A stretch of DNA of 64,000 bases from Acidobacteria bacterium UBA2161. GTDB lineage: Bacteria; Acidobacteriota; Vicinamibacteria; Vicinamibacterales; UBA823. Below the pieces are notes generated by a model, which saw nothing but the letters and a program-made list of their open reading frames with translations, did not search any database and was not told the origin of the DNA. The position numbers and the translations under genes were made by a program. Below are positions 54,523 through 62,741 of this stretch, piece by piece; position 1 is the first letter of the stretch, and each line of letters begins with the position of its first letter. Where the stretch lies: NCBI GenBank assembly GCA_002328835.1, contig DCWN01000017.1, forward strand, positions 70,404 to 134,403, given 5' to 3'.

Positions 54523-55197
54523 CTACTCGAGCAACTCGCCCAGCGTCCGAGCGACAAGGGAACTCGAGAGCACGACAGGCTTGCCGGTTACTCGCCTGAT
54601 ATCGCCGGCTGCTCGTCGGTTGAATCCCATGCAGTACATCACGATCAGATCGCAGTTCGCCTCGCTGAGCATCGCGCCCGCCCGGGAGAGCCGGTCTCGG
54701 TCGGCATAAGGAGACGCATCGGCGACCGTGATCTGGGGGGTCATCCGGGAGAAGGTGTTCCGGACCCACGCCTCCTGCTCCGGAATGGGAATCAGGATTC
54801 CCAGGTGGTCGGTCTCGCCCACCAGTCCGTCGACGCACCGATCCACGATCCGTTGGGCCTCGACGAGCAGACAGGAAGATCGGAATCGGGGAAAGTCTCC
54901 GAGGCAGAGCAGCAAGATGGCGGAGACCCGTTGGCTGTCGAGGTCCTCGATGGCGCGTTCAATTCTGGGAAGCAACTTCTCCTTGGCAACGACCACTTCG
55001 GTACCGTCCCGCATCCGGCTGACCAGGTGCGCCATCCCATGTTCCGGGTGGCACTCCTCAACCTCGTTCAGCGTCAGTCCATCGAGCGCGCCGCGTTCCA
55101 CGATCTCCACACCGTCGCCGAGAAACGGGATCATTTCCGGCACGACGTCCGTCCGAGGACTCTGTCCGATGGTGACGATGCCGAGCTTCTTGCTCAT
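54523..55197 (-). CDS. AroM family protein
   Basis: The protein has 224 residues. The opening KKLGIVTIGQSPRTDVVPEM and the ending RRVTGKPVVLSSSLVARTLGELL are characteristic of the AroM family, which resembles aspartate/glutamate/hydantoin racemases in fold. Cysteines in LLLCLGDFPR and VMYCMGFNR could serve as the racemase-type pair. AroM in E. coli is of unknown function; here it lies between a molybdenum hydroxylase and a hydantoinase-like enzyme, so a racemase or isomerase role in the same pathway is plausible. Confidence 0.85.
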   Translation of the reverse strand: MSKKLGIVTIGQSPRTDVVPEMIPFLGDGVEIVERGALDGLTLNEVEECHPEHGMAHLVSRMRDGTEVVVAKEKLLPRIERAIEDLDSQRVSAILLLCLGDFPRFRSSCLLVEAQRIVDRCVDGLVGETDHLGILIPIPEQEAWVRNTFSRMTPQITVADASPYADRDRLSRAGAMLSEANCDLIVMYCMGFNRRAAGDIRRVTGKPVVLSSSLVARTLGELLE

Positions 55198-55210
55198 GAC
55201 GTCACAAGGG

Positions 55211-57511
55211 TCAGAATCTTCCCAAGGCCTTCAAGATCCTCTCGGGTGTCACCGGCAGGTCGCACACTCGAGCGCCGATGGCGTCGCTGACTGCGTTGGC
55301 AAACGCCGCCGCCGCCGGGACGCAGGACGGTTCCCCCAATCCCTTGGCACCGAACGGCCCGACACCGCCGCCGGATTCGATCATGATCGTCTTGACATCG
55401 GGAACATCGACGGCACTGGGAATGAGATACTCGGCGAATGAAGGGGTCAGCGTGTTCCCCTTGTCCAGGACTACCTCTTCCATCATTCCGTAGCCCAAGC
55501 CGTACAACGCCCCGCCGTGCAGCTGCCCCTCGGCACTCAAGGTGTTGATGGCCTGACCGACGTCGTAGCAGGAAACGATCTTGAGCACCTTCACGGCGCC
55601 CGTCTCGATGTCCACCGATACTTCCATGGCCTGCGTGCCAAAGGTGAAATCGGGAAACACCTGTCCCTGGCCGGTCTGGAAGTCGATCAGTTCGCGGGCT
55701 GGAGCATTGAACTGTGCCACGTCATACAGGGGGATCCCATCCGCCGCGCAGGCCTTGACGACGCGTTCCAGGGCCACGGCACGGTCGGGGTCGCCTGCGG
55801 AATAGATCTGTCGATCCCCCATGGCCAGCTCTTCCGGGTCGACATCCAACAGATCGGCCGCCTTCTTCACCAGGCTGTGACGCACCGCCGTCGCCGCCTT
55901 CTTGGTGGCGTTGCCCGACATGTAGAGCAGCCGCGTCGCGGTGGTAGTCCCGGCCAGCGGCGTCAAGGCCGAATCCCCGACGTAGACGGTGACGTCCTCC
56001 ATGGGAACCCCGAGGACCTCCGCGGCGATCTGTGCCAAGGAGGATGCTTGACCGCCGCCAACATCCTGCAGGCCGCACCTGACAGAGACGCTCCCGTCCA
56101 TCTCGATGCTGACCAGCGCTCTGGATGTGTCGTGCAGGAAGGTCATTCGGCCGTAGCTCGTCATGCTGGAGGCGATGCCCCGGCCGATTCTCTCGGTTGG
56201 CGAACTGGGTCCGGAGGGTTCACCGAGCGCCTCCAGGGCCCTGTCGGCCGTCTGCTCGGTCTCGACACTGTGCTCGAGGACCCGCCCGGTCGCCAGCGCA
56301 TCCCCAGTACGAAGATAGTTCTTACGACGGATCTCGAGCGGCGAGAGGCCAAGCTGCTTGGCAAGCTCATCCAGCTGGCTCTCGCACGCGAAACAGACCT
56401 GCGGAGCACCGAACCCGCGGTTCGCACTGCTGAACGTGTTGTTGGTGAGCACCGTCTCGGAATCGACCTTGACGTGGGGAATGTCGTAGGGCCCGGTGGC
56501 GCCGACCGTGGAATACAGAAGAACCCAGGGACTCAGGTACACGTAGCCCCCGGCATCGGACGTCAGTTCCGCCTCCAGGGCCACCAGCTTGCCGGCCTTG
56601 GTGGCGCCGGTCTTGTACCTCATGACGTAGGGATGGCGCTTGCCGTGGGAGCGAATGGACTCTTCCCGCGTGTAGGTCAGCGATACGGGCTTTCGGGTCT
56701 TCCACACGAGTAGCGCCAGGTAGGTCTCGACCGTGATGTCTTCCTTGCCGCCGAAGCCGCCGCCGAGCATCGGGGCGATGATCCGGACCCGGTTGTGCGA
56801 CACGCCCAAGACATCGGCGATTCCCCTGAAGTGCTCGATGACCTGAGTGGCGGATCGAATGGTGATCACGCCGTCCTGATCCAGCCAGGCCACGCCGGAT
56901 TCCGGCTCCAGATAGGCATGGTCCACCATCGGCACCCGGTAGGTCTGTTCGACCACGACATCAGCCAGCTTGAACCCCTCCTCGACGTCACCCTTTCTGA
57001 CCTTGTAGCTGCAAATGACGTTACTCTCGTCTTCCCCGACCTGGTAGGCTCCGGCCTGCTTCGCCTCGACCGGATCGAAGACGCCTTCGAGCGGTTCGTA
57101 CTCCACGTGAATGAGACCGAGCGCCTCCTCGGCGACCGCCTCACTCGTCGCCGCGACCAGCGCAACCGCTTCGCCCTTGAATCGGATCTTCTTCTCGGCC
57201 AGGACCCGGTAGAGCCCCTCGAACCCGCCCACCTGATGGGTCTGTCCGAACCGCGTGGCCGTCTCGTTGTTCGGCACATCCTTGGCGGTCAAGACCGCGT
57301 CGACGCCGGGCAGCTTCTCTGCGTCACCGGTGTCGATGGACAGGACCCGCGCGGCGGGGTGGCGGCTCCTCAGCACCTTCGCGCAGAGCATCCCCGGCAC
57401 TGTGTAGTCATGGGCGTACGCCGTGTCGCCGAACACTTTTGCCCAGGCGTCTGGCCGCGGAGCCGCCTTCCCGATGATCCGGTATGCAGGCCTGGTACGA
57501 TTCTCAGGCAT
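55211..57511 (-). CDS. Molybdenum hydroxylase large subunit, set 1
   Basis: The protein has 766 residues of the xanthine dehydrogenase/CO dehydrogenase superfamily. The Mo-pterin region carries GGGFGGKEDITVE and the SANRGFGAPQ loop, and the active-site glutamate is in KGLGEPS near the C terminus. The CODH-specific AYxCSFR loop is absent, so it is not a form I CO dehydrogenase. It would hydroxylate an N-heterocycle or aldehyde, passing electrons through the FeS and FAD subunits encoded directly upstream. It overlaps the FeS gene by 8 bases. Confidence 0.88.
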   Translation of the reverse strand: MPENRTRPAYRIIGKAAPRPDAWAKVFGDTAYAHDYTVPGMLCAKVLRSRHPAARVLSIDTGDAEKLPGVDAVLTAKDVPNNETATRFGQTHQVGGFEGLYRVLAEKKIRFKGEAVALVAATSEAVAEEALGLIHVEYEPLEGVFDPVEAKQAGAYQVGEDESNVICSYKVRKGDVEEGFKLADVVVEQTYRVPMVDHAYLEPESGVAWLDQDGVITIRSATQVIEHFRGIADVLGVSHNRVRIIAPMLGGGFGGKEDITVETYLALLVWKTRKPVSLTYTREESIRSHGKRHPYVMRYKTGATKAGKLVALEAELTSDAGGYVYLSPWVLLYSTVGATGPYDIPHVKVDSETVLTNNTFSSANRGFGAPQVCFACESQLDELAKQLGLSPLEIRRKNYLRTGDALATGRVLEHSVETEQTADRALEALGEPSGPSSPTERIGRGIASSMTSYGRMTFLHDTSRALVSIEMDGSVSVRCGLQDVGGGQASSLAQIAAEVLGVPMEDVTVYVGDSALTPLAGTTTATRLLYMSGNATKKAATAVRHSLVKKAADLLDVDPEELAMGDRQIYSAGDPDRAVALERVVKACAADGIPLYDVAQFNAPARELIDFQTGQGQVFPDFTFGTQAMEVSVDIETGAVKVLKIVSCYDVGQAINTLSAEGQLHGGALYGLGYGMMEEVVLDKGNTLTPSFAEYLIPSAVDVPDVKTIMIESGGGVGPFGAKGLGEPSCVPAAAAFANAVSDAIGARVCDLPVTPERILKALGRF

Positions 57512-58001
57512 CTTCCCGCTCTCCTACGCCACGCCTGCCGTGTGCCGCCGCGTCCTCGATGGCCTCGACGATCTGCGTGTACCCGGTACAGCGACACAGG
57601 TTTCCGGAGATCCCTTCGCGGATCTCCTCTCGGTTCGGGTTCGGATTGGCCTCGAGCAGAGCCTTCGCCGACACCACCACCCCCGGCGTGCAGAACCCGC
57701 ACTGAATCGCGCCGTGCTCGACGAAGCTCTTCTGAAGGGGATCGGGATTCTCCGACGTTCCGACACCCTTCAGCGTGGTGATCTCCTTGCCGTTGGCCTG
57801 CACGGCCAGCGTCAGACAGGCGTTGACCGCACGTCCAGCCAGGATGACGGTGCACGCTCCGCAATCGCCCTGACTGCACCCGTCCTTCACCTCGAAGGCC
57901 CTCAGGCGATTCCGCAACGCGTCCAACAGGGTCTCGCGGGCCGTCACCTCCGCCCGCTTCCATTCGCCGTTGACCTTGATGTCGATCGGATACGTCGTCA
58001 T
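57504..58001 (-). CDS. Molybdenum hydroxylase [2Fe-2S] subunit, set 1
   Basis: The protein has 165 residues with the two [2Fe-2S] domains of the family: ferredoxin-type cysteines 42, 47, 50 and 62 (GCSQGDCGACT and AC) and the helical-domain cysteines 101, 104, 136 and 138 (QCGFCTPG and NLCRCTGY). It passes electrons from molybdenum to FAD. The start ATG at 58001 overlaps the FAD gene by 4 bases. A second, distinct copy is at 58926-59393. Confidence 0.93.
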   Translation of the reverse strand: MTTYPIDIKVNGEWKRAEVTARETLLDALRNRLRAFEVKDGCSQGDCGACTVILAGRAVNACLTLAVQANGKEITTLKGVGTSENPDPLQKSFVEHGAIQCGFCTPGVVVSAKALLEANPNPNREEIREGISGNLCRCTGYTQIVEAIEDAAAHGRRGVGEREDA

Positions 58002-58897
58002 GCGCCGAATGTCCTCCGGTCTGCCACGGCCATCTCGATCTGTCGCTTCAGGACCGCCGAGGCCACATACGAGCGGTACTTGTCAGAGCCTCGAACGTCG
58101 CTGATGGGCGAGATCTCCGCCCGCAAGAGTTCGGAACATTCCTCGACGAGCGTCTCGCCAATCTCGTGGCCTTCAAGCAGCTCTTCGACGCGGAAGACTC
58201 GCATCGGTATCGGAGCCACCGACCCTGCCGCGACCCGTGCCGTCCGGCAGGTCGTCTCCTCCATCTCCAGCATCACGGCGACGCTGGCAACGCTGATCGA
58301 CGATGCGCTTCTCAGGCCGATCTTGGTGAAACGTCCGGCCGCTCCATCCGGCGGCCTGGGAAACGTGATCCGGGTCAGCACGTCGCCCTCGCCCAGATCC
58401 GTCACCCTGTAGGAATGAAAAAACTGGTGCAGGGGCACATCTCTGATGGCCCCATCCGGACTCATGATCTGAACCGCGGCGCCCAGGGCCAGAAGTGGAG
58501 GTGCGGTGTCCGCGCTGGGAGACGCGTTGGCGAGATTGCCCCCGATGGTGGCTCGATTCCGGGTCTGCGGGTGTCCGACCTGCCGGGCAGCCGTCGCTAG
58601 GAACGGGCTGCCGCTGGCAATGATGGGGCTCGAGGCGAGCTTGGCCATCGTGGTGGTTGCGCCGATCGCAATGCTGCCGTGCTCTTCACGTATGAACGAC
58701 AGTTCCGCTATCTCGCAGAGATCGACGAGAACCGCGGGTAGAGTCCGCCCGGCTCGCATCTGAGGAATCATGTCGGTGGCGCCCGCGACGACGGCAGCTC
58801 GCCCTTGGTGCTCCGCCATGATCTGCTGGAGGTCGTTCAAGTCGGTAGGCCGCAGGTACGTGGTGCTCGTCACTGTCTTCGTCTTCGTCTTTCTCAT
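57998..58897 (-). CDS. Molybdenum hydroxylase FAD subunit, set 1
   Basis: The protein has 299 residues (or slightly fewer, from GTG 58873) of the CoxM/XdhB FAD-binding family. The FAD motifs AVVAGATDMIPQMRAG and GNLANASPSADTAP (the second flavin loop) are visible, followed by the CO_deh_flav_C domain. It accepts electrons from the FeS subunit and passes them on. It lies 28 bases downstream of the set 2 FeS gene. Confidence 0.9.
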   Translation of the reverse strand: MRKTKTKTVTSTTYLRPTDLNDLQQIMAEHQGRAAVVAGATDMIPQMRAGRTLPAVLVDLCEIAELSFIREEHGSIAIGATTTMAKLASSPIIASGSPFLATAARQVGHPQTRNRATIGGNLANASPSADTAPPLLALGAAVQIMSPDGAIRDVPLHQFFHSYRVTDLGEGDVLTRITFPRPPDGAAGRFTKIGLRSASSISVASVAVMLEMEETTCRTARVAAGSVAPIPMRVFRVEELLEGHEIGETLVEECSELLRAEISPISDVRGSDKYRSYVASAVLKRQIEMAVADRRTFGA

Positions 58898-58925
58898 CCG
58901 TGCCGAGGCTGGAGCAAGGCTGCCG

Positions 58926-59393
58926 CTACTGGCCGCAGCTTCCTATCGCCTTGACGATTCGGTGATACCCAGTGCATCGACAGAGGTTCCCTCTCAGGTG
59001 CTCCCGGATCCGTTCTTCCGAAGGTGAAGGGTCGTGCGCGAGCAGATCCTTGGCCATGAGAATCATCCCGGGCGTGCAGAACCCGCACTGCACGGCTCCA
59101 TGATCCAGAAACGCCTCCTGGATCGGATCGAGTGATCCGTCCGGTTTAGCCACGCCTTCAATCGTCAGGATATCTGCGCCATCGACGGCAACCGCCAGCG
59201 TCAGGCAACTCAGAATCGGCTCCCCGTTGACGAGTACCGTGCATCCCCCGCACTGTCCGGTGCCGCAGCAGTACTTCGTGCCCGTCAGTTGCAACTCTTC
59301 TCTCAGGACGTTGACGAGCAGCGCATTCGCCTCCACCAGCGGCTCGACGTGCTCGCCGTTGACGGTCAACGTGACGCGTCGCTTCGTCATCAT
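58926..59393 (-). CDS. Molybdenum hydroxylase [2Fe-2S] subunit, set 2
   Basis: The protein has 155 residues with cysteines in YCCGTGQCGGCT and SCLTL (first cluster) and QCGFCTPG and NLCRCTGY (second cluster). It is clearly related to but different from the set 1 subunit. ATG 59391-59393 is used (59390 is also possible); it follows the FAD gene stop by 2-5 bases. The extra cysteine at position 42, next to the ligand 43, is unusual but probably not functional. Confidence 0.92.
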   Translation of the reverse strand: MMTKRRVTLTVNGEHVEPLVEANALLVNVLREELQLTGTKYCCGTGQCGGCTVLVNGEPILSCLTLAVAVDGADILTIEGVAKPDGSLDPIQEAFLDHGAVQCGFCTPGMILMAKDLLAHDPSPSEERIREHLRGNLCRCTGYHRIVKAIGSCGQ

Positions 59394-59395
59394 GG

Positions 59396-60274
59396 CTATC
59401 GCTGAACCCGCTTCCATGCCTGGTCGAACGTGTCCTTGAACAGCACGCGGGAGACGCGTCGTCGATAGAACTCGGTGGATCGCACGTCGGTCAGGGGCGA
59501 GATGTCGGCCGCGATTCGGTCGGCGGCCTCATCCATCACGCCCGCGTCAATCGCTCGACCCGACAAGAGCTGTTCCACACCGGGCATTCGCATCGGCGTC
59601 GGGCCGACAGCCCCCATCCCAATCCGGCATGAGAGACACCGCTCGCCATCGCTCTGCACCGCAACCGCGCAACTGATCTTGGAGATGTCCCCCGCCACCC
59701 GCCCGATCTTTCGAAACGCACTTCCGGTGTGGTCCACGACAGCCGGAACCTGGATCTCCGCCATGACTTCGCCAGGCTCCATGCCGGTCATCTTGGGTCC
59801 CCGAAAGAAGGCGTCGAGCGGCACGACCCGCTCTCCGCCCGAACCGATCAGTCGTACCCGGGCCTCCAAGACCAGGAGCGCCAGAGCGGAATCGGCGGCC
59901 GGTGAGGCTGTGCAAATGTTTCCGCCCAACGTCCCCATGTTGACGACCTGGGCCTGGCCGATCGAGCCGAGCGCGTCACCGAGGCAGGCGTAGGTCTCGT
60001 TGTCCCTGCAGTAGGCCTTGACGTCGCGCAGCCTCACCGCGGCACCGATGTGCAGGGCCCCGTCTCGCCGCACGGTGCGCAACTCGGCGATCTTCGTGAC
60101 ATCAATCAGGTAGTCAGGCGAAATCTTTTCGTACTTCAGCTGGGGCACGACATCGGTTCCGCCCGCGATGATCGTTGCCGCCGGACCGTATCGGTCCAGC
60201 AGCGCGAGAAGTTCCGGCATCGTCTCCGGCGCGACGTATTCGAATTCCCGGGTCAAGATCCTCGTGTTGCCCAT
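59396..60274 (-). CDS. Molybdenum hydroxylase FAD subunit, set 2
   Basis: The protein has 292 residues, from ATG 60272-60274. The FAD loops are TIIAGGTDVVPQLKYE and GTLGGNICTASPAADSA (with the GGN motif), followed by the CO_deh_flav_C domain. It lies between the large subunit (2 bases upstream) and the FeS subunit. The longer open frame upstream overlaps the large subunit and is not used. Confidence 0.9.
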   Translation of the reverse strand: MGNTRILTREFEYVAPETMPELLALLDRYGPAATIIAGGTDVVPQLKYEKISPDYLIDVTKIAELRTVRRDGALHIGAAVRLRDVKAYCRDNETYACLGDALGSIGQAQVVNMGTLGGNICTASPAADSALALLVLEARVRLIGSGGERVVPLDAFFRGPKMTGMEPGEVMAEIQVPAVVDHTGSAFRKIGRVAGDISKISCAVAVQSDGERCLSCRIGMGAVGPTPMRMPGVEQLLSGRAIDAGVMDEAADRIAADISPLTDVRSTEFYRRRVSRVLFKDTFDQAWKRVQR

Positions 60275-60276
60275 CG

Positions 60277-62640
60277 TTACCGCCCCTGCTGGAGCTGTTC
60301 CGCGTCCCGCGTCAACGCACTCAAGACGCGTTCCGGAGTGATCGGCGCCTCCGTCAAGCGGATCCCCACGGCGTTGTAGATGGCATTGGCTACGGCGCCG
60401 GCGGTCGCATTGTTCGCGGCTTCGCCGACGCCCTTGGCGCCGAACGGACCTGACGGCTCGTAGGTGTCGGCAAAGAACGTCGACAGATCCTCGAGCGAGG
60501 GCATGTCCTGTGCCGTATAGACCTTGTAGTCGGTGAGATACCCGCCACAGGTAAGCTCTCCGGTATCCGGCTTGTAAGTCGTATCTTCCAGAAGCGCGAG
60601 GCCGATGCCCCGGCAGAGGCCGCCCTCGAGCTGCCCGGCGGCTAGGTCGGGGTTGATGACCGTCCCGGCATCGACGGCGGCCACGGCGCGCATCGGTCGA
60701 ATCTGCCCGGTCGCCGTGTCGACCTCTACCTCGACGAAATTCACGACGAAGCAGGGCGGACAGTTCACCTGCCGATGGCTCACGACGGCGATGATCGAGC
60801 CCCATCCCTTGATCTGCGCGGTCTTGGCCACCTCGGCCACGGTGATCCGTTTGGCCGGCGCTCCGGGCAAGCAGACGACGCCCTGGCCACGGCTCGTGTC
60901 GGGTCGGACCTTCAGCGCGTCCGGATTGACGTCGATGATGCGCGAGGCGAAGTCGAACAGAATCTTCTTTACATCTTGGGCGGCCCTCAGAAGGCTCGCG
61001 CCGCCGCAGTACACCCCACGGGTCGCGTGGGTGCAGACGTCGTAGCCGGTGGAGCGGGTGTTCGACGGCGAGATTCCCACCCGGTCGAGAGGCACACCGA
61101 GTTCCTCGGCCACCATCTTGGCGCCCGCGTCCAACGTTCCCCCGCCGTGGCACATGAGCGCGGTCAGGCAGTCGACCGACCCGTCCTCGTTAATCTTGAC
61201 CATCGCCGTGGAGTAGTCGATGACCTCACCCGGCGTGGGCGCACCGGTGCCCGATGTGTGGAACCCTCGGCCGACCCCGATCCCCCTTCGGAAGCGCCCG
61301 GTCTTGCTCGTGGAGCTCCCGCGACCCTCCCAGCCGACCATCGCCTTTCCCTTCAGCAGCATCTCCTCCACACCGCAACTCCGAATGACCGAGCGCACAG
61401 TCGGACCCTGCCCCCAGAACGTCTCGCCGAGCCCCACGTAGTTCTTCAGGCGAACGTCGATCGGATCGATGTCGAGTTCTTCGGCGATGGTGTCCATCAT
61501 CGACTCCACCGCGAATGTGACCTGCGGGTTCCCGTATCCCTGCATGGCACAGGCTGGAGCCTTGTTGGTGTACACCGCCGTACCCTCGAACTTCAGATGC
61601 GGCAGTCGGTACAGAGAGACGAACCAGCCCGCCATGCACCCGAGCAGCGGATACGCCTGGATGTTGTGCCCTCCAATGTCGACGACCGTCTTCAAATATC
61701 CCGCTGTCAGGGTTCCGTCGCGTTTCACGCCGTAGGTGAGGTGGATATTCGACGGATACTTGCAGTGGTCGTACATATCCTCTTCGCGGGTCAGCACCAG
61801 CTTCACCGACTTCTGAGCCTTGAGCGCCAGGGCGACGCAGACGGCGACGGAACTGTTCATCTGGATGCTCGAGCCAAACGACCCACCAATCGGCACACGT
61901 TGCACGTTGATCTTGCTGAGGGGGATGTCGAAGAGGCTTCCCAAGAGCTGGCGGGTATTGTGAATCGACTGCGCGGTGGCCCACACCGTGATTCCGCCGT
62001 CGGCTTCCGGGCGGCACACAACTGCCTTGCTCTCCAGCTGGCCGTGGTAGGCCCTCCCGGTCGTGAATTCGTTCTCCACGACGAGGTCCGCCTCCTCGAG
62101 CCCTCGAGCCACGTCGCCTTCTACCGCCTCCCGGTAACAGGCGATATTCCGCTCGATGGGGAGGACGGTCTCGCCCAACAGGACCGCGTCATGCAACTGC
62201 GGCGCGCCATCTCGCATCGCTTCGTGGGGATCGAAGACCGCAGGCAGCGATTCGAATTCGACGTCAAGGGCGTCGAGCGCCCTGTCCGCCAGCGCTTCCG
62301 TCCTGGCGGCGACCGCAACGACGCCCTGCCCGACGTGCCGGACCTTGTCCGGCAGGACCGTTCGGTCGCGGTAGGTCTTGGCCGGAACGCTCACCTGACG
62401 CTCGTTGTACTTGACCCGCGGCACGTCCTCGGGGGTGATGCAGACGGCGCCCAGGCGTTCCGCTTCGCTGGTGTCGATAGCGGCGATCCGCGCGTGAGGG
62501 TAGGGACTTCTCAAGACTCTGGCCTGAAGCATGTTCGGAAGGCTGATGTCCGAGGAGTACAGCTGCCGCCCGGTGACCATGGCGTGGCCGTCCTGACGCC
62601 GGGTCACCCGACCGATGACGTCGAACCTGTCGTCGTTCAT
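60277..62640 (-). CDS. Molybdenum hydroxylase large subunit, set 2
   Basis: The protein has 787 residues, from ATG 62638-62640. It opens with VIGRVTRRQDGHAMVTG, typical of the family, and carries IGGSFGSSI and ACAMQGYGNPQ around the molybdenum site and the active-site glutamate in AKGVGEAANN. The QGYG loop differs from set 1's RGFG, so the two enzymes probably act on different substrates or positions. It heads the long minus-strand catabolic run, and its start is 101 bases from the divergent TPP-enzyme gene. Confidence 0.88.
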   Translation of the reverse strand: MNDDRFDVIGRVTRRQDGHAMVTGRQLYSSDISLPNMLQARVLRSPYPHARIAAIDTSEAERLGAVCITPEDVPRVKYNERQVSVPAKTYRDRTVLPDKVRHVGQGVVAVAARTEALADRALDALDVEFESLPAVFDPHEAMRDGAPQLHDAVLLGETVLPIERNIACYREAVEGDVARGLEEADLVVENEFTTGRAYHGQLESKAVVCRPEADGGITVWATAQSIHNTRQLLGSLFDIPLSKINVQRVPIGGSFGSSIQMNSSVAVCVALALKAQKSVKLVLTREEDMYDHCKYPSNIHLTYGVKRDGTLTAGYLKTVVDIGGHNIQAYPLLGCMAGWFVSLYRLPHLKFEGTAVYTNKAPACAMQGYGNPQVTFAVESMMDTIAEELDIDPIDVRLKNYVGLGETFWGQGPTVRSVIRSCGVEEMLLKGKAMVGWEGRGSSTSKTGRFRRGIGVGRGFHTSGTGAPTPGEVIDYSTAMVKINEDGSVDCLTALMCHGGGTLDAGAKMVAEELGVPLDRVGISPSNTRSTGYDVCTHATRGVYCGGASLLRAAQDVKKILFDFASRIIDVNPDALKVRPDTSRGQGVVCLPGAPAKRITVAEVAKTAQIKGWGSIIAVVSHRQVNCPPCFVVNFVEVEVDTATGQIRPMRAVAAVDAGTVINPDLAAGQLEGGLCRGIGLALLEDTTYKPDTGELTCGGYLTDYKVYTAQDMPSLEDLSTFFADTYEPSGPFGAKGVGEAANNATAGAVANAIYNAVGIRLTEAPITPERVLSALTRDAEQLQQGR

Positions 62641-62657
62641 CGGCGTGCGGTCCTCCC

Positions 62658-62686
62658 TTGACAGAAACCGCGATTGCAGGTACGAA
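62658..62686 (+). promoter_or_regulatory. Candidate promoter for the Tat-TPP enzyme
   Basis: A perfect -35 hexamer TTGACA at 62658-62663 is followed, after 17 bases, by TACGAA at 62681-62686 as a weak -10. The transcript would start near 62693, about 49 bases before the ATG at 62742. The -10 matches only three of six consensus positions, so this is tentative. Confidence 0.4.
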
Positions 62687-62693
62687 CGCAGCA

Positions 62694-62713
62694 CCTCGAG
62701 ATCATCCTCGAGG
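62694..62713 (+). promoter_or_regulatory. CCTCGAG hairpin/repeat in the leader of the TPP gene
   Basis: CCTCGAG-ATCATC-CTCGAGG forms a 7-base stem with a 6-base loop; each arm is itself nearly palindromic, so it also reads as two direct CTCGAG half-sites. It sits at the predicted transcript start and ends about 28 bases before the ATG. It may be an operator for a dimeric regulator of the divergent genes, or an RNA hairpin near the ribosome site. Confidence 0.35.
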
Positions 62714-62741
62714 GCGTCCTGTCTGCGTTCGGAGGGTGTCG

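Noticed and set aside
55211..62640. Aerobic CO dehydrogenase (coxLMS)
   Set aside because: Neither large subunit has the AYxCSFR loop of form I, nor a clear AYRGAGR of form II; they fit the broader Mo hydroxylase family.
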